Made by a program: the position numbers and the translations under genes. Under the pieces are notes generated by a model that was not told where the DNA came from, made no database searches, and saw only the letters and a program-made list of their open reading frames with translations. From NCBI GenBank assembly GCA_002049455.2, contig KV919087.1:21051-85050 (forward strand): a DNA stretch of 64,000 bases. Direction: 5' to 3'. Position 1 is the first letter of the stretch; each line of letters starts with the position of its first letter. Shown piece by piece: positions 1 through 9,955 of the stretch. The DNA comes from Porphyra umbilicalis (Eukaryota > Rhodophyta > Bangiophyceae > Bangiales > Bangiaceae).

Positions 1-3000
1 AAGTCACCGGCGACGAAGCGCATTGGCGACATGGCACTCGTCGGCGCCAACTATCGAGGACAAGGCCGCCGTGGTGACCTCTCCAAGATCGAGTGCTACT
101 ACTGCCATACATTTGGGCACATCTCTCGAGATTGCCCAGAGCTCAAGGCCAAGAAGCAAAGACAGGACAAGGTGGCCGCAATTGCGGCTGACGATGGTAG
201 CGACAGCGACGACGCCATCTGTCTGGTGGGCAATGCGGCTGACACCGATGACATCTCCAAGTCGTGGCTTGTCGATTCTGCGGCGTCTGCACACATGTGC
301 TGGATGCGCGGGTGCTTCGAAGACTACCAGACGACCACGGGACGCAGCGTCACCATGGGTGACAAGGGGTCCGTAGCCACGGCGGGCGTCGGAACCGTCG
401 TGCTCAATGTCATCGTTCACGGCAAGACGCGCAAGATCAAGTTGGAGAAGGTGCTCCATGTTCCTACTATGGGCTTCAACCTCATGTCGGTCGGCATGAT
501 GGAGGAACGTGGTGCGGAAGTGTCATTCAAGGGCGGTAAGACGATCATCAAGATTAGCGACAAGGTCGCTGCGTGCGGCACGCGGATGAGTGGGCTCTAC
601 CACCTGGACATGGCCCCACTGTTGGATATTGCTGCGGTGGCCTCCCTTCAGCTCTGGCATGAGCGCCTTGGGCACGTCAACGTGGCTGGCGTTAAGCGGA
701 TGATCAAGAATATGGACATCAATGGACTCAAGTGCTCTTCCATGGCGGTCAAGGACGTCTGCGAGCCGTGCGTGTATGGGAAGGCAGCTATGACGCCTAT
801 GCCTAGTGCAGGAGGAGGTCGAGTCAGCAAGCACCTGCAGCTCGTGCACTCGGACCTGGGCGGTCCAATGTCGGAGCCGTCGCGTGGCGGTGCGCTCTAC
901 TTTGGCACCTTCACTGACGACTTCTCCCGCTGGACAGACGTGGTCTTCCTGCAGAAGAAGAGCGATCTGCTCTCGGAGTACAAGAAGTGGCTGACGAAGG
1001 CCCAGCTGCACACGGGAACCAAGATCAAGATCCTACGCTCCGATAATGGCGGCGAGTATGTGTCGAATGCATTCAAGGCTCTTCACGATGAGAACGGCAA
1101 GACGCACCAGACCACGGTGCCCGACACGCCGCAGCAGAACGGGGTTGCTGAGCGGCTCAACCGAGTTCTCGTGGAGATGGCTCGCACCATGATGCGACAC
1201 AAGGACGTCGATCAAGATCTTTGGGCGGATGCCATGAAGACGGCGGTCTACATCAAGAACCGCGTCACCAGCCGAGCGCTTTTCGTCGGCAAGACGCCTT
1301 TTGAGCTGTGGACCGGAAATAAGCCCGACGTAAGCCACATGCGGGTGTTTGGGTCGACATGCTGGGTGGTGCTGCACAAGAGTCACATCGACGGCAAGTT
1401 TGGTGACAAGGCGGCGAAGGGCGTCTTCTTAGGCTATCCCGACGGCAGCAAGGCGTTCAAGGTCATCCTCGACGACGGCAAGGTCGTCAAGGCACGAAGC
1501 GTCGTGTTCGCCGGGACGAACGTAAGCGAGGTGGCAGAAGTTGCAGAGGAGCTTCCCGGAGACGAAAACGTCGGAGTAGAGACGGGTTTGCGCTCTGCAA
1601 GCGGCGGCGAAGACGTGGATGCTGACAATGACGACAAGGATGACAAGCAAGACGATGGATCTGACAAGTCCGCGGACGACAATCAAGGTTGTGGCGGCTC
1701 TCAAGACACGCCGCGTCGGAGCGGCAGAGCGCGGCGACCCCCTGTCGAGTACTGGCGCCCGGTGAGCCTGGCTGCTCACGAGGCGCCAACGACGTACGTG
1801 CAAGCCGTTCAAGGGCAGGAATCGGCTAAGTGGCAGATTGCTATGGACGAGGAGATGGAGGCCATCCGCAAGAACAAGACTTGGCGCTTGACGGATCGCC
1901 CGGCCAGTCGACGCGTGCTGAAGGGCAAGTGGGTTTACAAGGTCAAGAACGAGGTTGACAAGAACAGGAACAACACGACGCGTCACAAGGCGCGCCTGTG
2001 CTTCATGGGGAACCGGCAGATCAAGGGGCTCGACTTCAACGAGACGTTCGCGCCGGTGGCCAAGTTCACCACCATTCGATGCATCCTGGCGATGACGGCG
2101 GCAAACGGGTGGAAGCTACATCAGATGGACGTCAAGACGGCATTCCTCAACGGCGACCTTGACGAGGAGGTCTACATGGAGCAGCCAGACGGCTATGTCG
2201 ATCCGACGTATCCTGACAAAGTGTGTCGTCTCGTCCAAGCGCTGCATGGGCTGAAGCAAGCTCCCAAGATGTGGTACGCCAAGCTCGACGACTTCCTCAA
2301 GTCGCAGGGGCTTGACAACATTGACCCGGATGCATGCCTCTACCTCCTCATGGATGACGGCGAAATCATCATCGTCCTGGTGTACGTCGACGATCTCCTG
2401 TTGGTGGCATCAAGCCTGGCGGCGATCTACAAGATTAAGGACGCTCTGCACAAGCGTTTTGAGATGAAGGACCTGGGCGAGGCGAAGGTCATCCTCGGGC
2501 TAGAGATTAGGCGTGACAAGGCGTTGGGCACCCTCAAGCTGTCGCAGGGCAAGTACGCGGCGGAAGTGCTGGAGAAGTTCGGGATGGCGGAGTGCAACCC
2601 TATCGGAACGCCGCTGGAGGTGGGCCTGCAGCTGGTCAAGGCCGACGAGAGCGACGACGCGCTGCCCTACCGCGAAGCCGTCGGCAGTCTTATGTACCTG
2701 ATGGTCGGGACACGTCCTGACCTCGCCTTCGCTATCGGGAATCTGAGTCGTTTTGCTTCGTGCTACGGCAAGGAGCATTGGGCGGCGATCAAGCGCGTTC
2801 TACGGTACGTCAAGGGTTCGATGGACAAGGGGCTGGTCTTCGACAAGAACTCTTCCTGTGTTCTACAAGGCTTTAGTGATGCATACTGGGCGGGTGACCA
2901 CAAGACGCGACGTTCTACGACGGGCTTTACCTTCATCTTTGGCGGAGCAGCCGTCAGCTGGGGTTCTAAGTTGCAGAAGACGGTGGCGCTGTCGACGATG

Positions 3001-3342
3001 GAAGCCGAGTACATGGCTCTATGTGAGGCCAGCAAGGAAGCTGTTTGGCTCAACAAGCTCGTGCAAAGCGTGGCAACTCAAGGGCTGCGGACAGCGATCT
3101 GGGGCGGGCCGATCAACATCAAGGTCGACAATAGCGGGTGCATTGACTTCTCCAAGAACCCCGTCGAGCACAAGCGCACTAAGCACATCGACATTCGCTA
3201 CCACTTTGTGCGCGAGGCCATCACGACGGACAAGGTGACACTGGAGCATTGTGCAACGGACGACATGGAGGCGGACCCGATGACGAAGGAGCTCGGCAAG
3301 ACCAAGCACGACAAGCATTTCGAGGCCATGGGGCTTTGCTGA
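1..3342 (+). CDS. copia Gag-Pol polyprotein, 5' truncated by window edge
   Basis: The frame is open from base 1 (KSPATKRIGDM...), so the start lies upstream; the Met at 31 is internal, as shown by the A2 copy that continues upstream in the same frame. Visible in order: CX2CX4HX4C zinc knuckle (about 94-135), aspartic protease motif VDSAASA (about 268), GAG-pre-integrase LWHERLGH (about 652), integrase core with HSDLGG, SDNGGEY and PQQNGVAERLNR (about 840-1170), reverse transcriptase from KGKWVYKVK (about 1921) with the YVDDLLLV active site (about 2383), and RNase H starting near FSDAYWAGD (about 2871), with TMEAEYMAL. There are no internal stops over 1,100 codons, so the polyprotein may be functional. 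Confidence 0.95.
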   Translation, partial: KSPATKRIGDMALVGANYRGQGRRGDLSKIECYYCHTFGHISRDCPELKAKKQRQDKVAAIAADDGSDSDDAICLVGNAADTDDISKSWLVDSAASAHMCWMRGCFEDYQTTTGRSVTMGDKGSVATAGVGTVVLNVIVHGKTRKIKLEKVLHVPTMGFNLMSVGMMEERGAEVSFKGGKTIIKISDKVAACGTRMSGLYHLDMAPLLDIAAVASLQLWHERLGHVNVAGVKRMIKNMDINGLKCSSMAVKDVCEPCVYGKAAMTPMPSAGGGRVSKHLQLVHSDLGGPMSEPSRGGALYFGTFTDDFSRWTDVVFLQKKSDLLSEYKKWLTKAQLHTGTKIKILRSDNGGEYVSNAFKALHDENGKTHQTTVPDTPQQNGVAERLNRVLVEMARTMMRHKDVDQDLWADAMKTAVYIKNRVTSRALFVGKTPFELWTGNKPDVSHMRVFGSTCWVVLHKSHIDGKFGDKAAKGVFLGYPDGSKAFKVILDDGKVVKARSVVFAGTNVSEVAEVAEELPGDENVGVETGLRSASGGEDVDADNDDKDDKQDDGSDKSADDNQGCGGSQDTPRRSGRARRPPVEYWRPVSLAAHEAPTTYVQAVQGQESAKWQIAMDEEMEAIRKNKTWRLTDRPASRRVLKGKWVYKVKNEVDKNRNNTTRHKARLCFMGNRQIKGLDFNETFAPVAKFTTIRCILAMTAANGWKLHQMDVKTAFLNGDLDEEVYMEQPDGYVDPTYPDKVCRLVQALHGLKQAPKMWYAKLDDFLKSQGLDNIDPDACLYLLMDDGEIIIVLVYVDDLLLVASSLAAIYKIKDALHKRFEMKDLGEAKVILGLEIRRDKALGTLKLSQGKYAAEVLEKFGMAECNPIGTPLEVGLQLVKADESDDALPYREAVGSLMYLMVGTRPDLAFAIGNLSRFASCYGKEHWAAIKRVLRYVKGSMDKGLVFDKNSSCVLQGFSDAYWAGDHKTRRSTTGFTFIFGGAAVSWGSKLQKTVALSTMEAEYMALCEASKEAVWLNKLVQSVATQGLRTAIWGGPINIKVDNSGCIDFSKNPVEHKRTKHIDIRYHFVREAITTDKVTLEHCATDDMEADPMTKELGKTKHDKHFEAMGLC

Positions 3343-3365
3343 AAACAAGAACCGCCGCGTCAACA

Positions 3366-3377
3366 AGCAAGGAGGAG
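3366..3377 (+). other. polypurine tract of A1
   Basis: The purine run AGCAAGGAGGAG sits immediately before the LTR start TGTTAG and 23 bases after the pol stop. This is where plus-strand DNA synthesis is primed. Confidence 0.8.
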
Positions 3378-3795
3378 TGTTAGACTGTGATGCTCGTCGC
3401 CGACTCCACTGGCGGTTCGCGGATGGATGATGGTCGGTGACCCTTATGGTACCCCACATGGTACATTTGCAAGACGTGGTCAAGTTGCACACATTTGTGT
3501 TGGGTCATCTTGGGGCGTTACGTTTGGCATGTTTTGGATTTGATCTTCGCTTTGCTCTAGTGGCTTTTGATTTGGTGAGTGAATCGATTTGGTGCGAGGG
3601 CGTGGGCGTTGGTGTGGGCGCGAGAGGGGGGAGCACTTGGGCCGGTGGGGACTATTTGAGAGGTGCTCTCGGTTGGGAGAGGCGGGCGAACCTTAGGACA
3701 ACCAACAAAGCACGTTCGCACACACACACACAAGCTCAAGCCACTCAACCACTTCACCGTGGTCCCCCAACCCCTATCCCCACTGCAAATCAACA
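3378..3795 (+). repeat. A1 3' LTR (418 bp)
   Basis: It starts TGTTAGACTG and ends TCAACA, giving the inverted TGTT/AACA ends. The last ~90 bp closely match the A2 LTRs. It lacks the ~100-bp tRNA-like insert present in the A2 LTRs, which accounts for most of its shorter length. A short CA microsatellite lies at 3718-3732. Confidence 0.9.
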
Positions 3796-6027
3796 GACCG
3801 GCCATCCACTGCAGCGGGAGGCGGCGGAGGAGCTGGCGGAGACGGTGGTGGGCCCGTTGGTGGCGGCCGAGATGGTCAAGGACGCGACGGGAGCGAGCAA
3901 GACCCGGTGGGCAGCACTTGGGATGCCGCATCCTCCGACTCAGCGGCATACCCGCTCATCAAGACGCACACACGAGGCACCATCGCCGCAGTCGCTGGTG
4001 GGGTGCTGGGCACCAAAGTATTGGCGACGGCCGACCTCAACAAGCTTCTCGCCCGTGTCGGGCTCGAAGACGTTCGCGAGATCACGTCTCACGACGTCTC
4101 GGACCTGTTTACGGCCGCCGGCCGCTTGATGCGGCAGCAGGCTAACTCCAAGCCGTTCTCCTGGGCCTTGCGCTGTCACTTGGAGCTTTTGGGAAACAAG
4201 TGGACGACGCCGGCGTTGGCGGTAGCCGTGGACGGCTCACACTACCTGCCCTTAACCCACCCATCGTCAAGGGGGCACGGCACGGACAGGAAGCGGTTGG
4301 TGCTGTGCGTGGCGGCCCACGTCTCGCCCTTTTGGGCCAAGGTCTTTGAGGTCCACTTTGCAGCGTCGCCTGCGAGCGGGCGCAAGAAGAGGTACCGCCC
4401 TAAGGACCCGTTTGAGGGCGCGGAGGACATGGGCGGCAAGACAACCAAGAAGCAGCGCCGGCCAACCAACGGGATGATGGCGGCGAAAAAGGCTCGCACC
4501 GAGGCGGCGAACGCCGCCCGCCTCCACAAGGCGCAAGCCAAGGCGACAACGAGGGTGGCTGCCGCGCGAGCCGCGATAGTTGCACGTGCCGCAAAGGCGG
4601 CAACGAAAGCCGCGACAACAAGAGCCTCCGCGGCACGTGCTGTCACCAAGGCCGATGCTCCTCCTCCGCCCGCTCCTCCTCCTATTGGCCGCCCTCGTGC
4701 CTCCGCGGTGCCTCAATGCGCCCGATCAGCCGGCTCTGTTCCGGGACCTCGTGGTGCTGGGGCTGGTAACAGTGGGTGCCACACCACTGGCGCGTTCCGT
4801 ACGCCTGACACACTGTGGGCGCTGGAGCGGGCCGCCGCCGTGATGCGCATGCACGACGTGTGGACGAGGCGGGCGGTCCCGGTCCTTCCCGCCACCACGG
4901 TCTTTTCCGTGGTACTTCTCTCTGGCCCCCCTCTTGCTGCCGCCGTGCGCGCGAGCACCAAAGTGCGTGTGGTTCTTCCCCGTGCGCTGCTCAAGAACGC
5001 GTTCGCGGCGTTGGCCGCCGCCGCCCGCAGCAGCAATGGAGGCGTCCCCGACGGGCACGAGCTGGCCGTGCGCCTCGACGACCACGAACCTGTGTACGAG
5101 TTCGAGGCGACGCTGGACCAGATGAGCTCGGTATTGGCATTCAGCGAGGGCATTGTGTCGTCGGCCAACTTTGTAAATTGGATGCGCGGGCTCACGGCGA
5201 CAGACGCGCACCTGCCTGCGCCGCTCAACTTTTGGTCGGGCGAGTCAGTCGCCATCTCTTCGATGGTGGACCAAGTGCTCGACAACATTGCCGGCCGACT
5301 GCTCGGCAACTGCGTGTGGTCGCTCCCTCCCGCCCGCCGCGGGTCGGCTCCCATTGAGAGGGCGGCCGGCGTGTTCTCCGGCTACATGGTAAACGTGCGA
5401 GACATTTGCGACGCCGGCCAGCGGGAGTTGATCACCAACGCGCTGATGGACGCGGGCTTGGCGGGGCTGCAGAGCAGGTGCGACGCCGGGTCGGTACCGA
5501 TCGGCGTCCTCGCCTCTTCACAGTCGGCATCCTTCACGCACGTGGGGGGAAGGCAGGTAAGCCTGGAGAGTGCTGTTCCCTGTGTGCTCCAAGTACTTGA
5601 CTCGTGGAGCACGTCCGTCACGCGGCTTGTGATGGTGTTGAATGTGGATAACAGTCATTGGATGTCTGCTGCTGTGTCTTTGTTGACGGGACAAGTGACT
5701 CTGTATGACTCTTTAGGCGGTTCATCTCCGGCCAAGTTGCACATGACGTCCCGCCTCCGCCTCTTTGCGCGGTACGCCGAGCAACGGTGGCGAGCCACGC
5801 ACCCAGACAAAGCTGCGGGTTCGGTTGATTGGCAGTTTGAGGAGGTCAATACGCCACGGCAGGTAGACGGCAACAACTGCGGGTTGTTCGCCGTCGGTTT
5901 CATCTGGTGTTTTGCCTACGGGCTGGATATGACAACGTTCCGGGTTGACGGTGACCAGTTGCGTCTTTCTTCGTTTCTTTTTGTATTGATGTCTGGCTCT
6001 GCACGGGAGGGGCCGCAGCGAGCTTGA
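3796..6027 (+). pseudogene. Ulp1/C48-type cysteine protease ORF, N-terminus cut off by A1
   Basis: The frame is open from the first base after the LTR through a Gly-rich linker and continues to 6027; no ATG is needed, so the gene must have extended further left before A1 inserted. The C-terminal ~130 residues carry the Ulp1-type triad: His in DNSHWM (about 5656), Asp in LYDSLGG (about 5704), and Cys in GNNCGLF (about 5873) with the oxyanion Gln six residues before it. The middle (4380-4800) is a Lys/Ala-rich, likely disordered stretch with many KA repeats and then Pro. The N-terminal part (HTRGTIAAVAGGVLG, VAVDGSHYLPL) is not recognised. Ulp1-like domains occur both in SUMO proteases and as passengers of several DNA transposons. 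With mobile elements all around, a transposon origin is likely but not proven. Confidence 0.75.
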
Positions 6028-6911
6028 CATCGGTGGGTGTGGCATGCACTGCTTTGTTTTCTATTTGTTCGGACGTAATCTCCTCATGCACTTGCACATC
6101 TCTAGTCAACGACCAAAAGCTGGTGCAGCAGCCAGCCGGGGAGCAGTGGGCTGGTCTGTATTCTCTGGCCGATTGTGGACGAGAGCGGTCGCTGCTGGCC
6201 GCCACAGCCACCGCGGTGGCCGCGCCACCACCAGTGCAGGGGGCCGCAGCAGCCAGCGCGAGGACTACCAGAAAGCGATGACCCCCGCCAGGGCGTCACG
6301 AGGAGCCGACGATACCCACCTCGATGGCATCGATATCGCCGCGACGGCAGTGGCTGCGGGCGCACAGATGCAAGCAGCTCCGGAATGATCGCGAGCGCGG
6401 CATGGCCAGGTTCTGGATCTGCTCAGAAAACCAACAAACTTGTTGAAACAGAATGTCCAGTGCAGAACTCTTGAATTGGACGAAGGTACACGACAACAAC
6501 ATTCCGCATCCCCTCTGAGGGCATCCCTAAGGCGCCCTAATGCCCAAAACTTAAACTCCCTCTGGTCTGTTTACACAAAAGGATTTTGATTACTGACCAT
6601 ATTCCATTCCAACCGCGTTTCCCATGCAAGACGTGCAGCGCCCAAGTGCCAAGTTGTTGCTCAAGCAAGCCCGTTTCCCCGGGTTACCGTTGGGGCCCAG
6701 GCCCGCTCCTTTTACCCATGGTTTCCAAATGCAGATTTCGTCAAAATACTTTAAGTCCACAGAAGTCAGCCGAGTCATCGGCTGTACTGGTCACGAGTGC
6801 CAAAATCGCCTGTGTGCACCCTCACCTGTATGATGACTTTCAAAGATTGAGCGCTTCTTTGGATCCAAGGCGGCCACTCCGGCCAAGACGTTCCCGGCGC
6901 CGTCGGCCAAC
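6028..6911. other. spacer without recognisable gene
   Basis: About 880 bp between the protease ORF and the SNase-like gene. The stretch 6480-6830 is less GC-rich than its surroundings. Only short unconvincing frames are present; it may hold the promoter of the downstream gene. Confidence 0.5.
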
Positions 6912-8612
6912 ATGGCGGCGGCCCCAGCGGTGCGCAAGCAGCAGCCCCGGGGGATTACGGTGCGGGCCAAGGCGATGACGCCGACGACGACGCCGCTGGA
7001 CGCGTCGTCTGACACGGGGGAGAAGCGGGTGGGTGTCGGCGGCAACAAGCCGAGTGGTCGGCCCGAGGCGGCCGGGGCGGCGGCACCGGCGCGGCGGCCG
7101 TGCCAGCGGCCGGGACCGAGGCGAGGGCGACGTACGTACCCACCGCGCCCGATGCCGAGCCCGACGAGCGGGCGGCGGCGCCCGCCGCGCCGGCCGCCAG
7201 CACAGAGAGGCGGTCAAAGGGCGCGCCCGCCACGCCGGCCGCCGGCGAGGACACGCAGGAGACGTCGCCTGTCACGCGTGCCGCCAAGACGGGCACGCGG
7301 CTCAAGTCGTCCGTCACTCGTGACGCTGAGGCCGACACGCCGGCGACGTCGTCTGACACGCCTGCGGCCGAGACGGGCACGCGGGCAACATCGTCTGTCA
7401 CACCCACCGCCAAGACGATTCGGGCAGCCGCGTCGTCGTCGCCCACGCACGCGTCTTCCGACGGTGCGGACATGCAGAGCGCCTCCAACGGCGCCACCCC
7501 GCCTAATGCCGCCGGCAAGGGCACCGCCACCACCGCCGCCACCGACGTCGCCGGCGGCTTGGCGGGCTCCCCCGCCGCCGCGTCCAAGTCGAGCCGCCGC
7601 CGCCCCCCCCGCTCCGCCACCCCCGCCCCCGAAGCCGCCGCCTCTCGTGCCGTGCGGGCGGTGCTCCTCCCCCCCGCCACCGCCCTCAAAGCCGTCATTG
7701 GCTACACCGCCACCGCGCTCGGCGTGAGCAAACCCCGCCCCGGCGCGCTGCCCGCCGCGCCAAGCGGGCGACCCCCTCCCCTGTCGGTGGCCACCCGCCG
7801 GGACATTGTCCTCGGCTTGGCCATCACCGCCGGAACGTTTGCGGTCGGCGCGGCGGCCGGCTGTCGGGCCGTCATCCTCCTCAAGGGCACCAACCGCTTC
7901 CGCGACTCGATTGACATCCCCGCGACGGCCTTTGGGGTGCTCCCCGCCGACGGGCCGTCGGGCCCGCACGTCACAAGCGGCTTTATCACCAAAAGTGTCT
8001 GGCGGCGACACCCTTCGCGTGCGCCACACGCCGCTGCGGCCGCCGGGGACTGGCGCCAACGACCCCGACTCGTACGTTCACCGCCGCGGCCTGCGGCGGT
8101 CCGACCCGGCGGCGCTGCCGCGGCCGAGCGACGAGACGCTCGCCATCCACCTGGCGGGCGTGCACTGCCCCGAAACGAGGCGGTGGGGCATGCCAGGCCA
8201 GGCCCTCGCCGACGATGCGCGGCGGTTTGTGACGGACCTGCTCGTCGCGCGCGGGGGGGGGTCCCCGGGGGGCGTGCTCCCGCGGGGCGGGGGCCCCCCC
8301 CTCCCACGTGGCGCCGGCGCGACGGTGCGCCTCGGCCTGGCCGCGCGGGACGGGCGGGAGCGCCTCGTGGCGGCGGTGTGGATCGGGCCCCCGTGGGAGG
8401 CGGTCGATTTGGCGGCGCAGCTGCTGTCGGCGGGCCTCGCCGTGTGCACGCGCTCCCTCGACGGCGCGCCGACCAAGGGGGGTGTCGAGTACGCGCGGCT
8501 GGAAGCCGACGCCAAGGCGCAGGGGCTGGGCATGTGGCGCGTGAGCGCCGCGAGGGAGACGCCGTCGAGGCAGCGGACGCGCCGTCGTGCGGGCGACGCA
8601 CGGGGTGGGTGA
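6912..8612 (+). CDS. membrane-anchored SNase-like (C3orf33/LCL3-type) protein, frameshifted
   Basis: Probable host gene. One frame reads an Ala/Thr-rich N-terminus, a hydrophobic segment (LGLAITAGTFAVGAAAG, about 7811-7861), then an SxDIP-like motif (DSIDIP, about 7903). At about 7985-7997 the frame changes, and the other frame continues as an SNase fold: SGGDTLRVRHTPL, LAIHLAGVHCPE (about 8140), AVWIG (about 8374), LLSAGLAVCTRSLDGAP, ARLEADAKAQGLGMWR to 8612. A hydrophobic segment, then GD-x-RVRHTP, then AGV-x-xPE is the layout of LCL3/C3orf33-like proteins. Dropping one A from the AAAA run at the junction joins the frames; an assembly error, recent mutation or small intron are alternatives. 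The start is unclear: ATG 6912 has good context but lies in the other frame, and ATG 7472 is the first in the frame of the membrane segment. Nuclease activity is uncertain. Confidence 0.65.
7264..7431 (+). repeat. 42-bp tandem repeat, four units
   Basis: Four units start at 7264, 7306, 7348 and 7390. Each encodes a 14-residue repeat beginning SSVTP-, SSVTR- or SSDTP-like and containing AAKTGTR or AAETGTR. Because 42 is divisible by three, the repeat keeps frame, which supports this frame being coding in the disordered N-terminal half of the SNase-like gene. Confidence 0.75.
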
Positions 8613-9240
8613 GGGGGGAAGAGGCGGTGTGAACGGGGTTGGGACCTCGTGTTGTATTTCGCAGTATGTGATGATAGTTCGTGAAAGTGCTGTTCGCGTT
8701 CGTAGAGGAGTGCAGCATCATGCTGCCATGGATGGCAAGCCACTCGCCGCCCCCGCCGCGGATTCACTTTCCAGGCGCGGCCTGACGACGCCTTCGGCCG
8801 ATGCGGCCGCCGCGCGGGTGCCGCCCCCACTGCGAGGCGGCCGACGGACGGCCACCGCGTGGAGGCGGGCGACGCACAGTGCTGGCGCCGCCGCCGCCGC
8901 CGACGCAGCGTCGTCGACTGGCGTCACGCTGCGGGGCGTCACGTGCGGCGGCCGCGAACGCAGCGGTGCGGACACGGGCGGGAAGCTTACCGCAGTCCAT
9001 CTTTGTGAGGTGGCACGCGCCGAGGCTGTTCGCTGCGCTTGCGCCCTCTTTAATGTGATGTGGAGAGATTTCCTGTCGTTTGCAGGGATAGTTATTGCTG
9101 GAGGCTGGAGGGTACCTCCAGATGTGGTCTTCCAGTCGTGACCCAGCTGACGTCGTCACGACCCGCCACCGCAACCGGTGCGTCGACGCCAACGTCGCGA
9201 CCACCACGTCTGTCTCCCAACCCCGGCTATGGCATAGCTC
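8613..9240. other. downstream flank of SNase-like gene; possible small ORF
   Basis: A forward frame from ATG 8728 to 9141 (about 137 codons, Ala-rich, no domain recognised) is possible but has no supporting homology or motif. The rest looks non-coding and ends at the A2 insertion site. Confidence 0.3.
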
Positions 9241-9245
9241 CCTTC
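9241..9245. repeat. A2 target-site duplication, left (CCTTC)
   Basis: The five bases directly before the LTR are CCTTC and recur at 14987-14991 directly after the other LTR. Confidence 0.9.
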
Positions 9246-9790
9246 TGTTGAAACGCAGTGGGGATAGGGGATGGGGGACCACGGTGAAGTGGTTGAGTGG
9301 CTTGAGCTTGTGTGCATGTGTGCGAACGTGCTTTGTTAGTTGTCTCTTCGAAGCGCCCCTCTTCCCATCAAGGGCACTCCTCAAGTAGTCCAAGTCGGAG
9401 CACTCAAGCCCACCACGCAGCCCAAGCAGTTCGCCCGCGCACGCGCCCGCCCACACTCTAAATCAAAACGCTCACCAAATCAAAGCATCAGGGATCAAAG
9501 CAAAGCCCACGCAAATCAAACCATCAGAAGCGCAAGAACAAAAAATGTGAAATCGCAAAAATTTCACTCAAAATCGCACGGGTACAAATGGCGAATGCAC
9601 CAGCGGTCACCAAAGCGCGAGGAAGTCGCATGGGTAGCCTAGTGGGAAGTAGGCACCCACTCTCATTAGGCGTGACCTTCGGGTCGCGTCCGGGAGTCGG
9701 GGGTTCGAACCCTGTCAATACCTGGTTTCTTGAATTTTACTTTTTTACAGCAGGAGGGCTTACAGCGGCGTTGAGCATGACGTTCCAACA
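9246..9790 (-). repeat. A2 3' LTR (545 bp)
   Basis: On the element strand it begins TGTTGGAACG and ends TTCAACA. It is nearly identical to 14449-14986 and carries an antisense tRNA-like unit (9628-9722). Confidence 0.93.
9628..9722 (+). repeat. tRNA-like (class II) unit inside A2 3' LTR; SINE-head candidate
   Basis: An A box TAGCCTAGTGG (9635) and a perfect B box GGTTCGAACCC (9702) lie 67 nt apart. The D stem GCC/GGC, a long variable arm closed by a TTCG loop (GTGACC/GGTCGC) and a 5-bp T stem all form. The acceptor arms GCATGGG/TCAATAC pair at about 5 of 7 positions and the anticodon stem is poor. The long variable arm suggests descent from a Leu/Ser-type tRNA. It lies antisense to the retrotransposon and is followed by an AT-rich stretch, which fits a tRNA-derived SINE head rather than a working tRNA. 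Confidence 0.65.
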
Positions 9791-9801
9791 CGCCCCCTTG
9801 C
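9791..9801 (-). other. A2 polypurine tract
   Basis: On the element strand GCAAGGGGGCG immediately precedes the LTR start TGTTGG. Confidence 0.75.
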
Positions 9802-9955
9802 TCGACGCCGCCTGACCGCTGACCGCCCTTGCAGTACTTGTCGAGAAGTAAGTCCGCCTAGATTCTTGACGTCCCAAATCCGATACCGCCCGGCATGGCC
9901 GCCTTGGAGGAGCAATGTACTTACATCCGGCTGTACTTACGACGCGTACTTGAAG

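Larger units (their letters stand above)
1..3795 (+). mobile_element. Ty1/copia LTR retrotransposon A1, 3' portion
   Basis: The window opens inside gag-pol and runs through the polypurine tract and 3' LTR. Domain order is zinc knuckle, protease, integrase, reverse transcriptase, RNase H, which is the copia (Pseudoviridae) order. The 5' LTR and primer-binding site lie off the window, so no target duplication can be checked. The element is inserted inside a Gly-rich coding stretch that continues directly after the LTR at 3796. It is the same family as A2 (9246-14986), which is degenerate, whereas the A1 pol is open throughout. Confidence 0.95.

Noticed and set aside
9628..9722. Functional tRNA gene
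   Set aside because: Acceptor stem mismatches and a poor anticodon stem; better read as a tRNA-derived repeat.
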